A DNA stretch of 64,000 nucleotides from Haemaphysalis longicornis (taxonomy: Eukaryota > Arthropoda > Arachnida > Ixodida > Ixodidae). Position numbers and translations under genes: made by a program. The stretch is from NCBI GenBank assembly GCA_013339765.2, contig JABSTR010001154.1, forward strand, positions 1,736,001 to 1,800,000, in the 5' to 3' direction. The stretch's first letter is position 1, and every line of letters starts with the position of its first letter. The notes below the pieces were generated by a model. It made no database searches. It was not told the DNA's origin and saw nothing but the letters and a program-made list of their open reading frames with translations. Shown here piece after piece: positions 40,471 to 51,168 of this stretch.

Positions 40471-40749
40471 ACACCTTGACGTCGGACGCCGCCTTCCTCG
40501 AGTTCCGGGTGCGTCGGGGCGTCGCATCTCGGCTTGTGCGTTTTGACGGTCGGGCACTGTGCGTCGTCGTCGTCTTCTCAGCGGCAGTCTCGGTCATGTT
40601 GGGTACGCGTCGCGCCGTGTAGCTGTCGTCGTGTTCGGGAGTCTCGTCAGGGTTAGGTCGGGTCGTCGGGATGAGGGCATGTCGTGAATCACTGTCTTCG
40701 GCGTGTCCTTGCGTCGTTGGAGGGTTTCCGGTTTTTCGCCGTAGAGCAA

Positions 40750-42000
40750 CTTCACCTCCAGAAGTTGCTGCTTTTAGTTTCCCCCGCGTGGGCTGGGGGA
40801 CCTTCCACGGGCGAAGTCAGCATTGCTACGGCGGTTCGGCGATTGGTACGGGTAGGGCGACGGCGACCGGTTGAAACGGGCTGGACCTCGGTTGGCGTTG
40901 GACAGGTAATCTTCGATTTCAGTAGGGCGCTGGCCGGGCCGGGGGCGTGGTGCGTCGACGGAGAACCCTCGCAAACCGAGCCTCTTGTAGGGGCAGCGAC
41001 GGTAGATGTAGTCGGCCTCTCCGCAGTGGTAGCACAGCGGCCGATTATCTGGCGTTCGCCACACGTCGGTCTTCCTTGGGGCGGGGGTTTGCACCGCAGG
41101 TGGTCGGGCCGGCGACAGGGGACGACGGTATGGAGCCTCGGGACGATGGGGGGCAGGCGGGCGAGGTCGACGGACGGCAGCCGCGTAGGCCATAGCTTGC
41201 GGCTCGCGGGTTGCCCCTGGCGTCATTGAAGTTCCCAGCGCTAGCTGCACTTCTTCCTTAATGACGTCGGATAAGGGAAGCGACTTGGGGTTGCGGCGGC
41301 GTTGGGAGAAGTTTCCGCAGCTCCTCTCTCACTATTGCGCGGATAGTCTCGCGTAGGCTGTCGGTCGGAATCCGCGTGCTGTCGAAATAGTTCGCATTGG
41401 CCGCGCCAACAAAGTTGCGGTCATACTGCTTAGTACGCATTTCAAGAGCCTTCTTAATTGTGCTGGCTTCGGTCACAAATTCGGCGACGGTTTTGGGCGG
41501 CTTGCGGTCAAGCCCAGCAAACAATTCCTGCTTCACACCGCGCATTAAGAAGCGTAACTTCTTTTCTTCCGTCATGCAAGGGTCAGCACGCCTGAAGAGC
41601 CTTTTCATCTCTTCGATGAACACACAACACTTTCGTTAGGGTGTTGTGTCCGCGTCTGCAGCAAGGACTTCGGCCCGCTCTTTTTCGCACAACCGTGTGA
41701 ACGTCGTTAAAAAATTGCGTCGGAAATCGTTCCAGGACTCTAGGGAGCTCTCATGATTTTCGAACCAGATCCGTGCTAAGTCCTCAAGGTTGAAGAACAC
41801 TTGCCTCAGTGACTCCGCGTCGTCTCAACGATTAAACCGCCTGACCCGTTCGACTTGCTCTATCTAGTCTTCTGGGTCCTCCGAAGGTAACCAATGAAAT
41901 GATGGGGCTCCCGGGGTTGCTGAAGAACGAGGGCAGGACTGGGAGCGATAGTCATGGTGCCTGCGTTGATCATGGTGGTGGTCACGACGTCTTCTTTCTT
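40750..42000 (-). pseudogene. gypsy gag (capsid and nucleocapsid)
   Basis: Capsid-like: RQVFFNLEDLARIWFENHE (about 41815-41760), MKRLFRRADPCMTEEKKLRF and LMRGVKQELFAGLDRKPPKT (41610-41505). Nucleocapsid: a Pro/Arg-rich region with the knuckle CYHCGEADYIYRRC (about 41030-40989) in which the expected His is Tyr. The likely start is near 41975 (MINAGTMTIAPSPALVLQQP). Frame changes at about 41860, 41640 and 41255. Confidence 0.8.
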
Positions 42001-42121
42001 CACTTTAACCGGAAGCAGTCCGAACTACGCTGAAGACCTTGTTGTCGGCGGTGGCACGAGCGGGACTTGCTTGTCGGCTTGACGAGGGCGTAGGGTTCAT
42101 GTACCCAGCACCTCCACCAGA

Positions 42122-42440
42122 TGTCACGAAGCCACAGACGACGCAGTTGTCTTTGAGGAAAAACACGTTTACTGGAGCGAACTTGTGCTCCCCTAACAAC
42201 TCAAAGAATACCAGGGGCGGCGAAGCAGCAGTCAACAAAGTGACGTACAGCTACGGCGAGTCGAATACCCCGGCGTCTGCTCTGCAGGCTTTTTATCTTT
42301 TGGCGCGCGTGGTTTCTCAAACCGTCGATTCACATCTAGAACACTGTAGATCCAAAAAGATTATCCTGGGCTGTACGTTAGATCGGAATGCTCTTCCTAT
42401 CAGAACAGATAACACATGCGGCTAAGAAAAAAAGAATGGA
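42122..42440 (-). repeat. gypsy 5' LTR (partial, outer edge unresolved)
   Basis: Ends with ...TTCGTGACA next to the primer-binding site. A TATA-like box (AAAAGATAAAAAGCC, about 42300-42286 minus strand) with AGAGCAGACGCC downstream suits the U3/R junction. The outer border cannot be fixed because the second LTR is missing; it lies somewhere between about 42400 and 42520. Confidence 0.55.
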
Positions 42441-42520
42441 ACACGCGCTTCCCTAGGCACAGAGATAACACAGACCGGCGCAGCCGAGCGGGTAAATGCA
42501 AAACACAAATAAACACAATG

Positions 42521-43409
42521 CATGGTTCGCGGCAATATGTATCCCTCAGTTAGAATATGCTTCTGTTGCCTGGATGGCATCTACAAATCTGGTAGTGATT
42601 TAATAGAACGTGTGCAGAAGAAGTGTTTATCCATATTTAAGCACCGTCATCTCAATCACAGTCCGGATCCTGATTCTGACTTACCCATAGTTCCTTCCAT
42701 CCCTTCTTTGAACTGCAGACGTATGCGTGCAGATCTTACATTCCTTCACAAATTGTTCATGGTGACCTTTCTTGCGCAGACCTGCTTAACTGTTTAGAGT
42801 TTAGTGTTCCGCACGGCCCACCAGGACGCATCGCCCCGTTCTTGACCGCTGCGCGCAACTCCAATCATTCTCCTGTACGCAGAATGCAGAATTGTTACAA
42901 CCGCTTCTTTGAACGCCTTGACATCTTTCAAAAATTCTTTGCAATTTACCGTACTGCGCTGTTGAATACAGTAAGTTAAACATCTATGATATCTCTGTCG
43001 TTCGTTTTTTTTTCTTCTGGAATTTGGTTTCTCTGCGGTTGTAACTAGCCAACTGATAGTTGCCTATTTTCAAACTGTTTACTTTCATTTGTTGGTCTTA
43101 TCATTTGTCTCTACGCTCTTGCCGGTGGTTTTTTGTTGTATTACTGTCAAACTTTGTTGCTCTGCTTGTTGTGTGGTCTTTACAATAAGCAGAGCAACAA
43201 GGTATCTCTTCTTTTTTTTATCTTTTTAACTTTACCCAGGCTCCGCTTGTGCTTTATTTCTGTCATTTTCACTACTTCAATTTGTGTGTGTCTTGTCGCT
43301 TGTTTGTTTCTTGCCATATGTTTCTTGTATTTTGTTTTTATGTAACTATCCATGCGCCAGCACTCAGGCCTCTGGCTGTTCCTGGGCACGTAAATAAACA
43401 TGTTGATTG

Positions 43410-43442
<33 letters not shown>

Positions 43443-43443
43443 T
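42521..43443 (+). mobile_element. CR1/Jockey-like LINE, RT C-terminus and 3' end
   Basis: Reads PQLEYASVAWMAS, then SGSDLIERVQKKCLSIFKHR, SLNCRRMRADLTFLHKLF and FSVPHGPPGRIAP in shifting frames, the end of a CR1/Jockey-type ORF2 (no RNase H). A stop near 42978 is followed by about 400 bp of T-rich 3' UTR ending GTAAATAAACATGTTGATTG and (ATT)n at 43411-43443. An inverted repeat (TTGTTGCTCTGCTT with its complement) sits at 43152-43202 in the UTR. 5'-truncated at 42521. Confidence 0.75.
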
Positions 43444-44849
43444 ATACTGTTAACCCGCACTTGACGCTCATTACAGAGGGGAACAAAAGAGACAAACAAC
43501 CAATACAGAAATTTAGATTTTCAGCAAACTTGGGAAAAAAAGCGCGGTCACAGGTTCCCTGCTGTGCAGAGAAAACATCAAGGGAACTTTCACATTTTTA
43601 AACATTTGAACATACGTCGCCTCAACTTGTTTCATGCTTCTATTACATGGGGGTAAGAAGGACTCGCGAAAGACGTCCGTGCGAGCACCGAAAGGGCGAA
43701 CTGCCGCGTCATGGTTTAATCGGCTGCTGATCTTAGAGGCGGTGCGTAAATTCTTTTGTCTATTTTTATGTGACCTGCATAAGCCAAACGAAGGTTGTGC
43801 GTTTGCTTGCATGGAGCAGAGGTGTTAACGGCAAATAGATGTTGCAATAGGCCGTGGTCGAATCACTGAGGCCTGTTAGGTAGGTTGTACTTGACAAACA
43901 TATACGGACGTGTCGCCGAAATGAAATAAAGTCTGCTAGAAGAATCCCGCAAGCATCTGTCCGGTTATAGAACCTAGATTCAGTTGAGTTAATTGAAAAC
44001 ACGAACAATGATACAGAAAATTTTGAGAGTGTGTCGAGAAAGCTATAAGAATGGGACACAAGCCGGACCATATAATATTTGGGGAACTGAAATCCCTCAA
44101 AGGGACTTAGAAACACTTCCGATAAATGCGTTCACCCTTCCTTCGCATCTGGAAACACTGTCAAAGCTATAGTTATCAACAGCACACAGCGTACTGCGTG
44201 ATTGCTCGTCGCGGGAGAACTTTCCCGCTTTTGTTTATGCTTTGCTTGCGGCTTTTTCTAAGTGGCTATCGAATGCGTTTATTGCTGCAACAGAAAGGGA
44301 GCGGCCAATAGCAGCTACACTGGTGTAATGACGTAACTCCAGTGCTAAAAGAACGCCAAGACTCCGGAAAGAATGAAAGATCTTTTGAGCAGGTTTCCAA
44401 GTTAGGTCATGGGCACAGAAAAGCAGCTTTTGGCTGATGTACTTTGTGATTCCCTGTTCGAAGTACTGGATGTGTTTGTTAACTACGGTCTGCGAGCATT
44501 TAAGATTTAGAAAAAAAAAACTCGAAAAAAGTGTTGTAACTTGTGTCCCTGTTATAAAACTGCAGTGGAATCTCGTTAAACCGTATACCCGTACAAACTG
44601 CAGTTTCTTTTTATACGTAGTTAGAGCCGAATCCCCGACTCGGTTTCCCTTTAACCTAATGCATTCGGATAAACCGTAGTGCGGGTTAGCACGTACTTTC
44701 TTCGCGTCCCCGTCAGGTACGTTTTAACGAGGTTTCACTCGTGGTGAAGCCGGAGTATTGAGATGGTCGTGGAGCCGATGAACGAAGTTTTAGGGTGCGT
44801 TTGGGGAGGGGGGCGGGGGGGGGGGGGGGGCGGTGCACCAGGTATAATT
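43444..44849. other. no gene seen
   Basis: AT-rich, short frames only. Run of A at 44509-44519; long G-rich run at 44805-44831. Confidence 0.4.
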
Positions 44850-46150
44850 TGTGTTATTGAAAGTAGCGCAGGCCCAAACAACTTGTTTGGACGTTTATGG
44901 GAAAAGACGGGATGTCACGAGTAATAAGTGTGACACCCCCATGTCGTCCTTCCCTGTCTCAGCGATAAAACTAGTAACCTTGGTTGCCGTGTGTAGTACT
45001 TCGCTGCTGCGCACTTTATCCGATAGCCACGTCCCGTTCGATACAAGTTTCGCACTATGAGGCAAGAAAGGAAACACGTTCTTGTCTCCGCTTGTTTGTG
45101 CTGGAGTCACAGCGGAATCAAACCCAACTCGGCTCGCCGTAATGGCTCGGTCAAAGCAATTATGCTGACGACAAAGAAAACCATGAGCCGACGACAGAGC
45201 CCAGTTGGCCCCGTTTGTCCATAACGCTTCTCACGTCGGAAAATACAACTTGAGCTGATGACAGATGCTGCTTGCTGAGAATGGACCGTTTGTCTGAGTG
45301 TGTCGGGAGAAGGGTCAGCGCGATGAGAAGATATACTACGCCTGCTGCGCGCATGAATTTTAGAGGTTGATTTAGGGAGTTGGCAACGCCGGCATTCAGA
45401 GCACCACTTGCATTATTAGCGGGAATTTCGCGCACGGTGCCACATTTCCGGTCGTAAGCGTATCTTGCACCGTTCACTGTCAGCTTGTCGCCGTCTTGTA
45501 GTAGGCTTTGTGTAGGCAGCTCTCTGTTTCTACCTTCTTTTGCTTTCCCGCTCACGTGAGTGCTGTACTTGCTGATAATGAGTATATCATTTGTAATTTT
45601 TTTTCTTTTTTGCCACTGTCTGTACCGATTGCATCAGTCGCCGCTTGCTGCCACTCATCAACGGGACCGATGGGCCAGTCAAGCAGCTGTAATATTTTTT
45701 TCCAGCTTTTTGTCCACTGTCACCGCCCATAAGCTGCACGTGGTATTAAATAACTAATGTTCAATGTTCAAAGTTACTGTCAGCCTGTTTGGACGAATTC
45801 CGTATTCAGGCGAATCTTGCGGCTCTTTCCCGTATTGTTACAACTTTCTCCTACCTTGTCTTGTCGCCGCGGTGAACAATATTCTGTCAGAGATACTTGG
45901 TAGTATTCATGTAACGATAATACGATATTATCCATATCTTTATCTTTATAGCTGCTAAAGAGGACAATAAATGGTGTGCAATTCTGCGCTATATATGGTC
46001 CTTCGAAACGGTGAGCCCGCTCGATTGAGTCAGGTCCAAAGTGTCGGGCAATCATATCCAATTTCTTTCTCTTTTCGGGCCCCTGGTAGTAAAAGGCTGA
46101 CCACATCCCCGTCCCAATAAATGTTTGTTAGAACAAACTCACTAAAGCTT
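44850..46150 (-). mobile_element. LINE ORF1 end and endonuclease start, degenerate
   Basis: ORF1: KLDMIARHFGPDSIERAHRF and FIVLFSSYKDKD (46060-45935), the (I/V)ERAHR...P.IV.F..YKDK pattern of L1-ORF1p-like RNA-binding proteins, then LTVNGARYAYDRKCGTVREI (45480-45425). ORF2: VVFSDVRSVMDKRGQLGSVV (about 45255-45195), the first strand of an APE endonuclease, then TWLSDKVRSSEVL (about 45030) and DDMGVSHLLLV. The Glu before TWL in the TETWL box is lost (NGTWL). The two frames and the order fit a CR1- or L1-type LINE. The 3' part is missing. Confidence 0.65.
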
Positions 46151-46599
46151 GACTTCGGGCTAGTTGGGGACGCATGACACCTTAGGAAACAGCGCGAAAA
46201 AACTCGGACAGAGAGAGGGCAAACAGGCACGAGTCGCTGCTCCATCAAACGTTAGCAACCACCGGGGACGGGTCATTTGTCTGTCCACTGCAACGACTGC
46301 GGCTGCCTGCCACTGTTTGAGTCGTGCGTTGTCCGAGCGAAACATGAAGAGCAGTCGGTGCGAGAGATTATGGAGGCAGAAATGATTGCGAGAGCGGGGT
46401 CGGTGTGTGTGAGCGTGGCCGTCGTCAAGTTGAGAGCAGATAAGGAGTCGGCTTTTCTTTCTTCGCATGGCTGCGACATGTGGCCAATGGCGTTGAGAGG
46501 GCGAAAAAGTGTGCATGTATATTGACACGTCTTTCCAATAAAAACTAGTTGGAAGTAGTGCTCCGTGGAGTCTCTGTTCGCATTTCTTGTCTTCGGCAG
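46151..46599. other. no gene seen
   Basis: Spacer between two LINE fragments. No feature beyond short overlapping frames. Confidence 0.4.
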
Positions 46600-46960
46600 T
46601 CCTCCTGGTCCTTATTTCTTTCAGCACGACCATCGGTTTTTTACTGAGTCAAACGCTATTTCATAGTCTGTAAATGACATGTAAAGGGGTTTAGTGTATT
46701 CTGCGGATTTTTCTATCAGTTGATTTGCAACATGGAAGTGGTCCATGATTGAGCAACCCTTCCTAAAAACACAGCCCGCTCTCTGGGGTTGTTGGGAATG
46801 CGGGCTCACCTCAATGCGGTTAACTATAACTTTGGTAAGCAGCTTGTAGACAACTGAGAGTGGGCTGATGGGTTCTGTGATCCTTAAGTTCTAGGGATGT
46901 CCCATTTTATGAATCAGAACAATGTTAGCATTTTTCCAGGCTATGGGCAATTTTTACCAC
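46600..46960 (-). mobile_element. RTE-like LINE, RT fragment
   Basis: Reads VLIHKMGHP, ITEPISPLSVVYKLLTKVIV and, after SQQPQRAG, FRKGCSIMDHFHVANQLIEK and MSFTDYEIAFDSVKN. That is RT motifs 1-A (normally R.ISLLSVMYK, QAGFR.G.ST.DH, F.DYEKAFDSV), with motif-A Asp (FDSV) present. Truncated on both sides. Confidence 0.75.
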
Positions 46961-47231
46961 CCGTCCTGGCCCTAATTTTGTTCGACTGTTCACTTAAATT
47001 CAGCAGTTTTGTTTCGAGAGATGAGCGTATCGCTTTACAATCGCTACCTCCTGCAATAAGTTGGCTTTACCTTCTGCGAGTTCGGTTTCTCTTTTTCTAG
47101 TCACAACTGGTTGTTTTGAAAGCCCAGCTCTCTTGGTCTCACTAATGGCGGTGTCGTAACCAAAGCGTACTGCAGGAAAGCCAACTTTGCACCGTGTGAG
47201 GGTATATGATGATGACAATTAGTGACGATGA
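46961..47231. other. no gene seen
   Basis: Spacer before the SINE; TGATGATGACAATTAGTGACG at 47208-47228 may be its tail. Confidence 0.35.
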
Positions 47232-47370
47232 AACAAGAAAAAAAAAAAAAAAAAAAAAAAACTCCTGGTGGTCGGAATCGAACCTGGCTCCCTCAATCGC
47301 AGCTTTTTGAAGCAAACGTTTCTACCTCAACTAGCCAACGGTTCCTTCGTAGTGTGCGTGACAAGAAACT
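47205..47370 (-). mobile_element. tRNA-derived SINE with long T-run
   Basis: Minus strand: CCGTTGGCTAGTTGAGGTAG (A-box-like, about 47342-47323), GGTTCGATTCCGACC (perfect B box, about 47287-47273), then CACCAGGAG and about 28 T (47260-47232), which would terminate pol III. An ATC-type tail follows (47216-47205). Different from the Ruka-like family. No target duplication was identified. Confidence 0.65.
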
Positions 47371-47480
47371 CCCAAGGCGGGCCGAGGAGGGGGAGGGCGG
47401 TTTTCACTCACGGAGCACAGTGCAGATGGCTCGGCGGATGGGAGCTATTACAGGCTGATCCACACGACGGACCAAATCGA

Positions 47481-47504
47481 TTATTTGGACCGCGGTCCAA
47501 ATAA
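47481..47504. repeat. perfect 24-bp palindrome
   Basis: TTATTTGGACCG followed by its exact complement, no loop. No surrounding element recognised. Confidence 0.8.
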
Positions 47505-49102
47505 AGGCGCCCGTCAATCACCCCCGGCGGGATAGGAGCAGGCTAGGCTTACAAACGCGACGCATACTTAATCCGCGCTTTAAATAGCTACTTGTATTAC
47601 TCCTACTAGTGCGATGCCAGCCATCATTACCTAATTGTTTCATGCATGTGGACCTTTATTTAGGGGAAAAGTTCGGTTCCAGCGAGCAGTGACAAGCCGC
47701 ATGCAGCCAGGGTTGCCCCGCCGTCGCCGCTCGTCGTGTCGCCTACGTGCGAACGACGCCGGCGGCTGCGTGTGCGCGCCCGCCCTGCATGCTTGCGGGT
47801 GGCTATTATCGTGGGGATGTAACGTTTCGTGCAGGTTTGTGCGTTGAACATGCTGTCGCGGCAAACGGCGCCTGCGTTCAACCTTCTAGCTTGCGAGTTC
47901 AGTCGGTGGGCCATTCGCGGTCCGCTCAGCCGGCCAACCGTGTGCATGCTCTCTGCTCAGACCGGACCGCGGCGGACCGTGACGTCGCATCACGTGACCG
48001 ATAGGACCACGGACTCGGTCCGTCGGTGGCATCGGCCTTACCCAGCGTTCCTTGCGCGCAGGTGCCTGCTCACACCGACGGACGCATGCGGGTGCGTCGG
48101 CGGGACGGCTTTGTTGCCTGCTTTAGCGATGGTTGTTTTGGGCCTGTTTTGGCGCAGCTTCGCGTCCATTGCGCGCTTCCTCCGCACGGCTTGATTTACT
48201 AGTCCGCACAGCACCTCCTGGGTAATCCGGAACCGACCATATTAAGTGGTCGTACGACAAAGATACGTTAAGGATTGGTTTGTATAGTGAGAAAACAAAA
48301 TGTAGAGACCAGATACAGACATCTGGGGTGCTAGAGAAACGTTACCGTTTGCGTATACTGCTTACCACGAATGGAACTACTCCCTTTCCAAATTGGTGAA
48401 TACAGACTCCGTTGTGTTTTAAGAGGCATTAGAAAAGGCGAAAGGAGCAACTGGTTCTGATAAATGGCGATTATAAATGTTCCCTCAGGTTTCTCGCAAT
48501 TCTCCAACTTATTAAACTGGCTAGCTTAAATCGGTATAAATGGGAATCACTAAGCTCACATTGCCGGATTGTTTCGGTGTCTGCGCTTGTGTCGCGCGGT
48601 GGTGTGGCCCCGAGCTAGCGCATCATGCTGGCTAGGTTCCGCTGTCTCACCCTTCGAAAGGCGCTCCTCGTTTTCTTTCAGCCGACGCACGGCCGGGCTA
48701 CAGCAGCGGCGGCGTCCGACGCTCTGGCCCGGCCGTGGCCGACGCTGCTTCGTTTTGGACGCCGCCCCCGCCAATTCCAGGTAAACGGCTCGCAGAAAAT
48801 CTGGTTTCACTCTTGTGGAGCCACGTGTGTGAATTCAAGTGACGTCGCATGGGCAGTTGTTGTGGCTGTCGTTTGAAGCTTTGCTTTCCAACCACCTTCA
48901 CAAGCGTGGGACTGGAGAAATTTTTCTTGTTTCCCACATGGTATTTACTGCACTACAATTCTATGTATAAAATAATAGTTACAACATATATTTACCAGTG
49001 TGTATACCACTACCGATGATTTGAAGTAAAAGATTGATCGAAGCTCCAGCGTGGGTGATGGGATGGAATTGGGATGTTTGACGCACTATCACTACTATCA
49101 CA
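47505..49102. other. no gene recognised; repeat W copy 2
   Basis: GC-rich with overlapping frames at 47640-48200 and 48556-48880, none with a known domain. 48245-48425 is the second copy of dispersed family W (compare 18050-18235, opposite strand). Confidence 0.4.
48245..48425 (+). repeat. dispersed repeat family W, copy 2
   Basis: CAAAGATACGTTAAGGATTGG, cut here to its shared core CAAAGATACGTTA, then GAAAACAAAATGTAGAG and later GACTCCGTT, paralleling the reverse complement of 18050-18235. Confidence 0.55.
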
Positions 49103-49494
49103 CACTCTTAAGAAAAAAGGTCGTAAAAAGGTAGTAACGGCCGTATTTACTAACTCCTTATGAACCTTACTACCCCGCGGTTTTGTACGTAGGCTCTGTC
49201 ACTAACAAACTGCATGGTTAGTAAATTAACTTAGTGTAGGAAGTAGTAGCACTAGATTAGGGTGGTGCTTATGACTAGGTTGTGCATGGCCAGTTAGTAA
49301 ACGCATGTAGCTCAGAAGAGTGCTATCGCTGGGACTTTACTAGTAGGGGTAGTGGTGCTTACTGCCTGCTTTGGTTAGTCATTCTGACGAGTGCTACATT
49401 TACTACCTCCAGTTACTAAGTACCTAGTGTATACTGGGACAAGTAACTTGTTAGTAATCCATTAGTGAATGCCCCGACCTTTTTTTTAAGAGTG
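49103..49494. mobile_element. MITE-like element with TTAGTAA-rich interior
   Basis: Terminal inverted repeat CACTCTTAAGAAAAAAGG (49103-49123) pairs with 49475-49494 with one change and one indel. The 350-bp interior contains five exact TTAGTAA/TTACTAA heptamers and many one-off variants, in both orientations. No reading frame. Target duplication not readable. Confidence 0.65.
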
Positions 49495-49599
49495 CACGAG
49501 GGGATAGGTGCTGTTTGGTGTATTGCGCGGTGCGCAGTTGTAGGGAAAAACAGTGTGTAAAATGTGATGTAAAATTGCCATGTTGTAGTAAGCCTGTGT

Positions 49600-50560
49600 T
49601 TCGTAAGTTTCGTGAGTCTTGTGAGATTTGTGAGTCTCGTCTGTTTAGTGATTGGTGAGGAGAAGGCTAAGTGAGGCGTTCCTGGCGATAACGACCACTG
49701 CAACCTGGGCCTGGTGGTCAGATTTCTTGCGACGTCTGGGCAGTGGACATCCAGGTTGTCGGTGATTTTTTTTGCTTAAGCATCTTGTTCTTACCTGTCT
49801 TCTCCCTTTGTTGTATTCCGGGTGCATGTGTCTTGGAATTGGGACGACTGGGATGGTGGTGCGTATGTTTGATGGGATCCGGGTAGGCGCGTTGCATGGT
49901 AGGGATGGGGTAGCCCAGTTTGTAGAGAACCATCCGGCCCGGTGGAGATAGAGCCAGTCGATTTAGTTGGCTTGCTTGTTATGCTTCGAGAATTTCACTC
50001 AAGTGTTATGGAGTCCAAGCTTGAGAAGGCCGTCTGCAAGTGTAAAGGTGGGTTGTCCAAAGCGAGCTTCTGTCATGTTAGAATTAGGGCATCTATTTTA
50101 GAGTGTTCGTTGGGGCTTAGTTAGACGTATGAGGTTGCCACATGTGATGCAGCTTGCCAGCAGTGCTTGAACTATGTGGCCGGTGTCTTGTTCTGCCTTC
50201 TTCTGCAGGACCGCTCTGCTGGGTGCAGATCCGTCGTATCAAGTGCATTAACTGCGTGACCATGGTGTTTAGTTGTGGTAGCAAGTCGGTACCTGAGTCA
50301 CCTGCATTAAATGGCACTCCCAAAATGCGAAGCAATGTTACTGAAATACCGGGGTGGATGCGACGCTGACGATTGGGTCGGGCTTTGGGTTGGGTGATGT
50401 ACCTCGTGTGCGTGCCCGAAGGACCAGTAAAGTCTACTTGGTTGAGGCGCACGCAAGGTCTCGTCTTCCTAAGCTCAGTCCGTTACGCAGTCTATGGCCT
50501 GTTGAAATCTGTGCTGCTGTTCTCCGGCTGATTCCATGTCGAGGACTGTTCTTTAGTGGA
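49600..50560 (-). mobile_element. LINE-G remnant, copy 2
   Basis: Minus strand: QQHRFQQAIDCVTD (about 50525-50485, after the YADD position), TLLRILGVPFNAGD and LMHLIRRIC (50335-50230, RT thumb), then a linker with PHPYHATRLP, RTTIPVVPIPRHMHPEYNKG (about 49850-49800). Same order as copy 1 (27030-27690). No catalytic blocks left. Its right part is repeated, damaged, at 53582-53760. Confidence 0.6.
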
Positions 50561-50726
50561 GGGGGGCAGGGTTACTCTCGGCATCGGCGCAGCAAAACAG
50601 CGTTCGCGCAGTATTAAGACAACGGCCATTGAAACCCAAAGATAATGGGCCAGGGAGCAGCCGTAGGCAGCGTTGCTACTGCGCTGGCATAAAGCGAAAA
50701 GCCATTACCAACGTGGAAATGGTTAA
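50561..50726. other. junction DNA before the satellite
   Basis: Non-satellite sequence between LINE-G and the first satellite unit (CAGTATTAAGACAACGGCC ... CGTGGAAATGGTTAA). The same junction occurs again at 53743-53863. Confidence 0.6.
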
Positions 50727-51168
50727 GGCGAGATCGGTCTGCCATCTTGGCAGCGCCGCTCCCGTGGCCACTGAGCAATGAGCGAGAAGTTTGGCGCAAC
50801 AGCGCAAAAAATTGAATCCGGGGCAGCCCATAAATGGCACATCGCGTTCACAAAACGGCGCATTTTCATAAAAGTAAAACTCCGAAAAAAGGGAAACGGA
50901 CAAAGTCGTCTCGCAACCGATTCTTGAGTTCCAGGTGCAAGCCCTCATGAAAATGGACGTTGAGTTTTAATAGACCTCCTGTGTGTTTCTAGGCGAGATC
51001 GGTCTGCCATCTTGCAGCGCCGCTCCCGTGGCCCACTGAGCAATGAGCGAGAAGTTTGGCGCAACAGCGCAAAAAATTGAATCCGGGGCAGCCCATAAAT
51101 GGCACATCGCGTTCACAAAACGCGCATTTTCATAAAAGTAAAAACTCCGAAAAAAGGGAAACGGACAA
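50727..51168. repeat. 268-bp satellite, first segment (1.7 units)
   Basis: Starts at GGCGAGATCGGTCTGCC directly after the junction sequence, one full unit to about 50990 and most of a second, then breaks off into corrupted sequence at GACAAAGGGGG. Confidence 0.9.

Larger units (their letters stand above)
36167..42126 (-). mobile_element. Ty3/gypsy LTR retrotransposon, degenerate, 3' LTR missing
   Basis: Gene order on the minus strand is 5' LTR, primer-binding site, gag, protease, RT, RNase H, integrase, the Ty3/gypsy order. The primer-binding site candidate TGGTGGAGGTGCTGGG (42119-42104) follows an LTR end ...TGACA. Parts are described separately. Frame shifts in every domain and a HINE insertion in RT (38563-39412) make it inactive. 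The right-hand coding end (integrase tail) is at 36173; no 3' LTR is recognisable beyond it, where HINE member 2 begins. Confidence 0.88.

Noticed and set aside
47640..48200. Possible GC-rich host gene or CpG island
   Set aside because: Several overlapping frames but no domain, start context or splice pattern that holds up.
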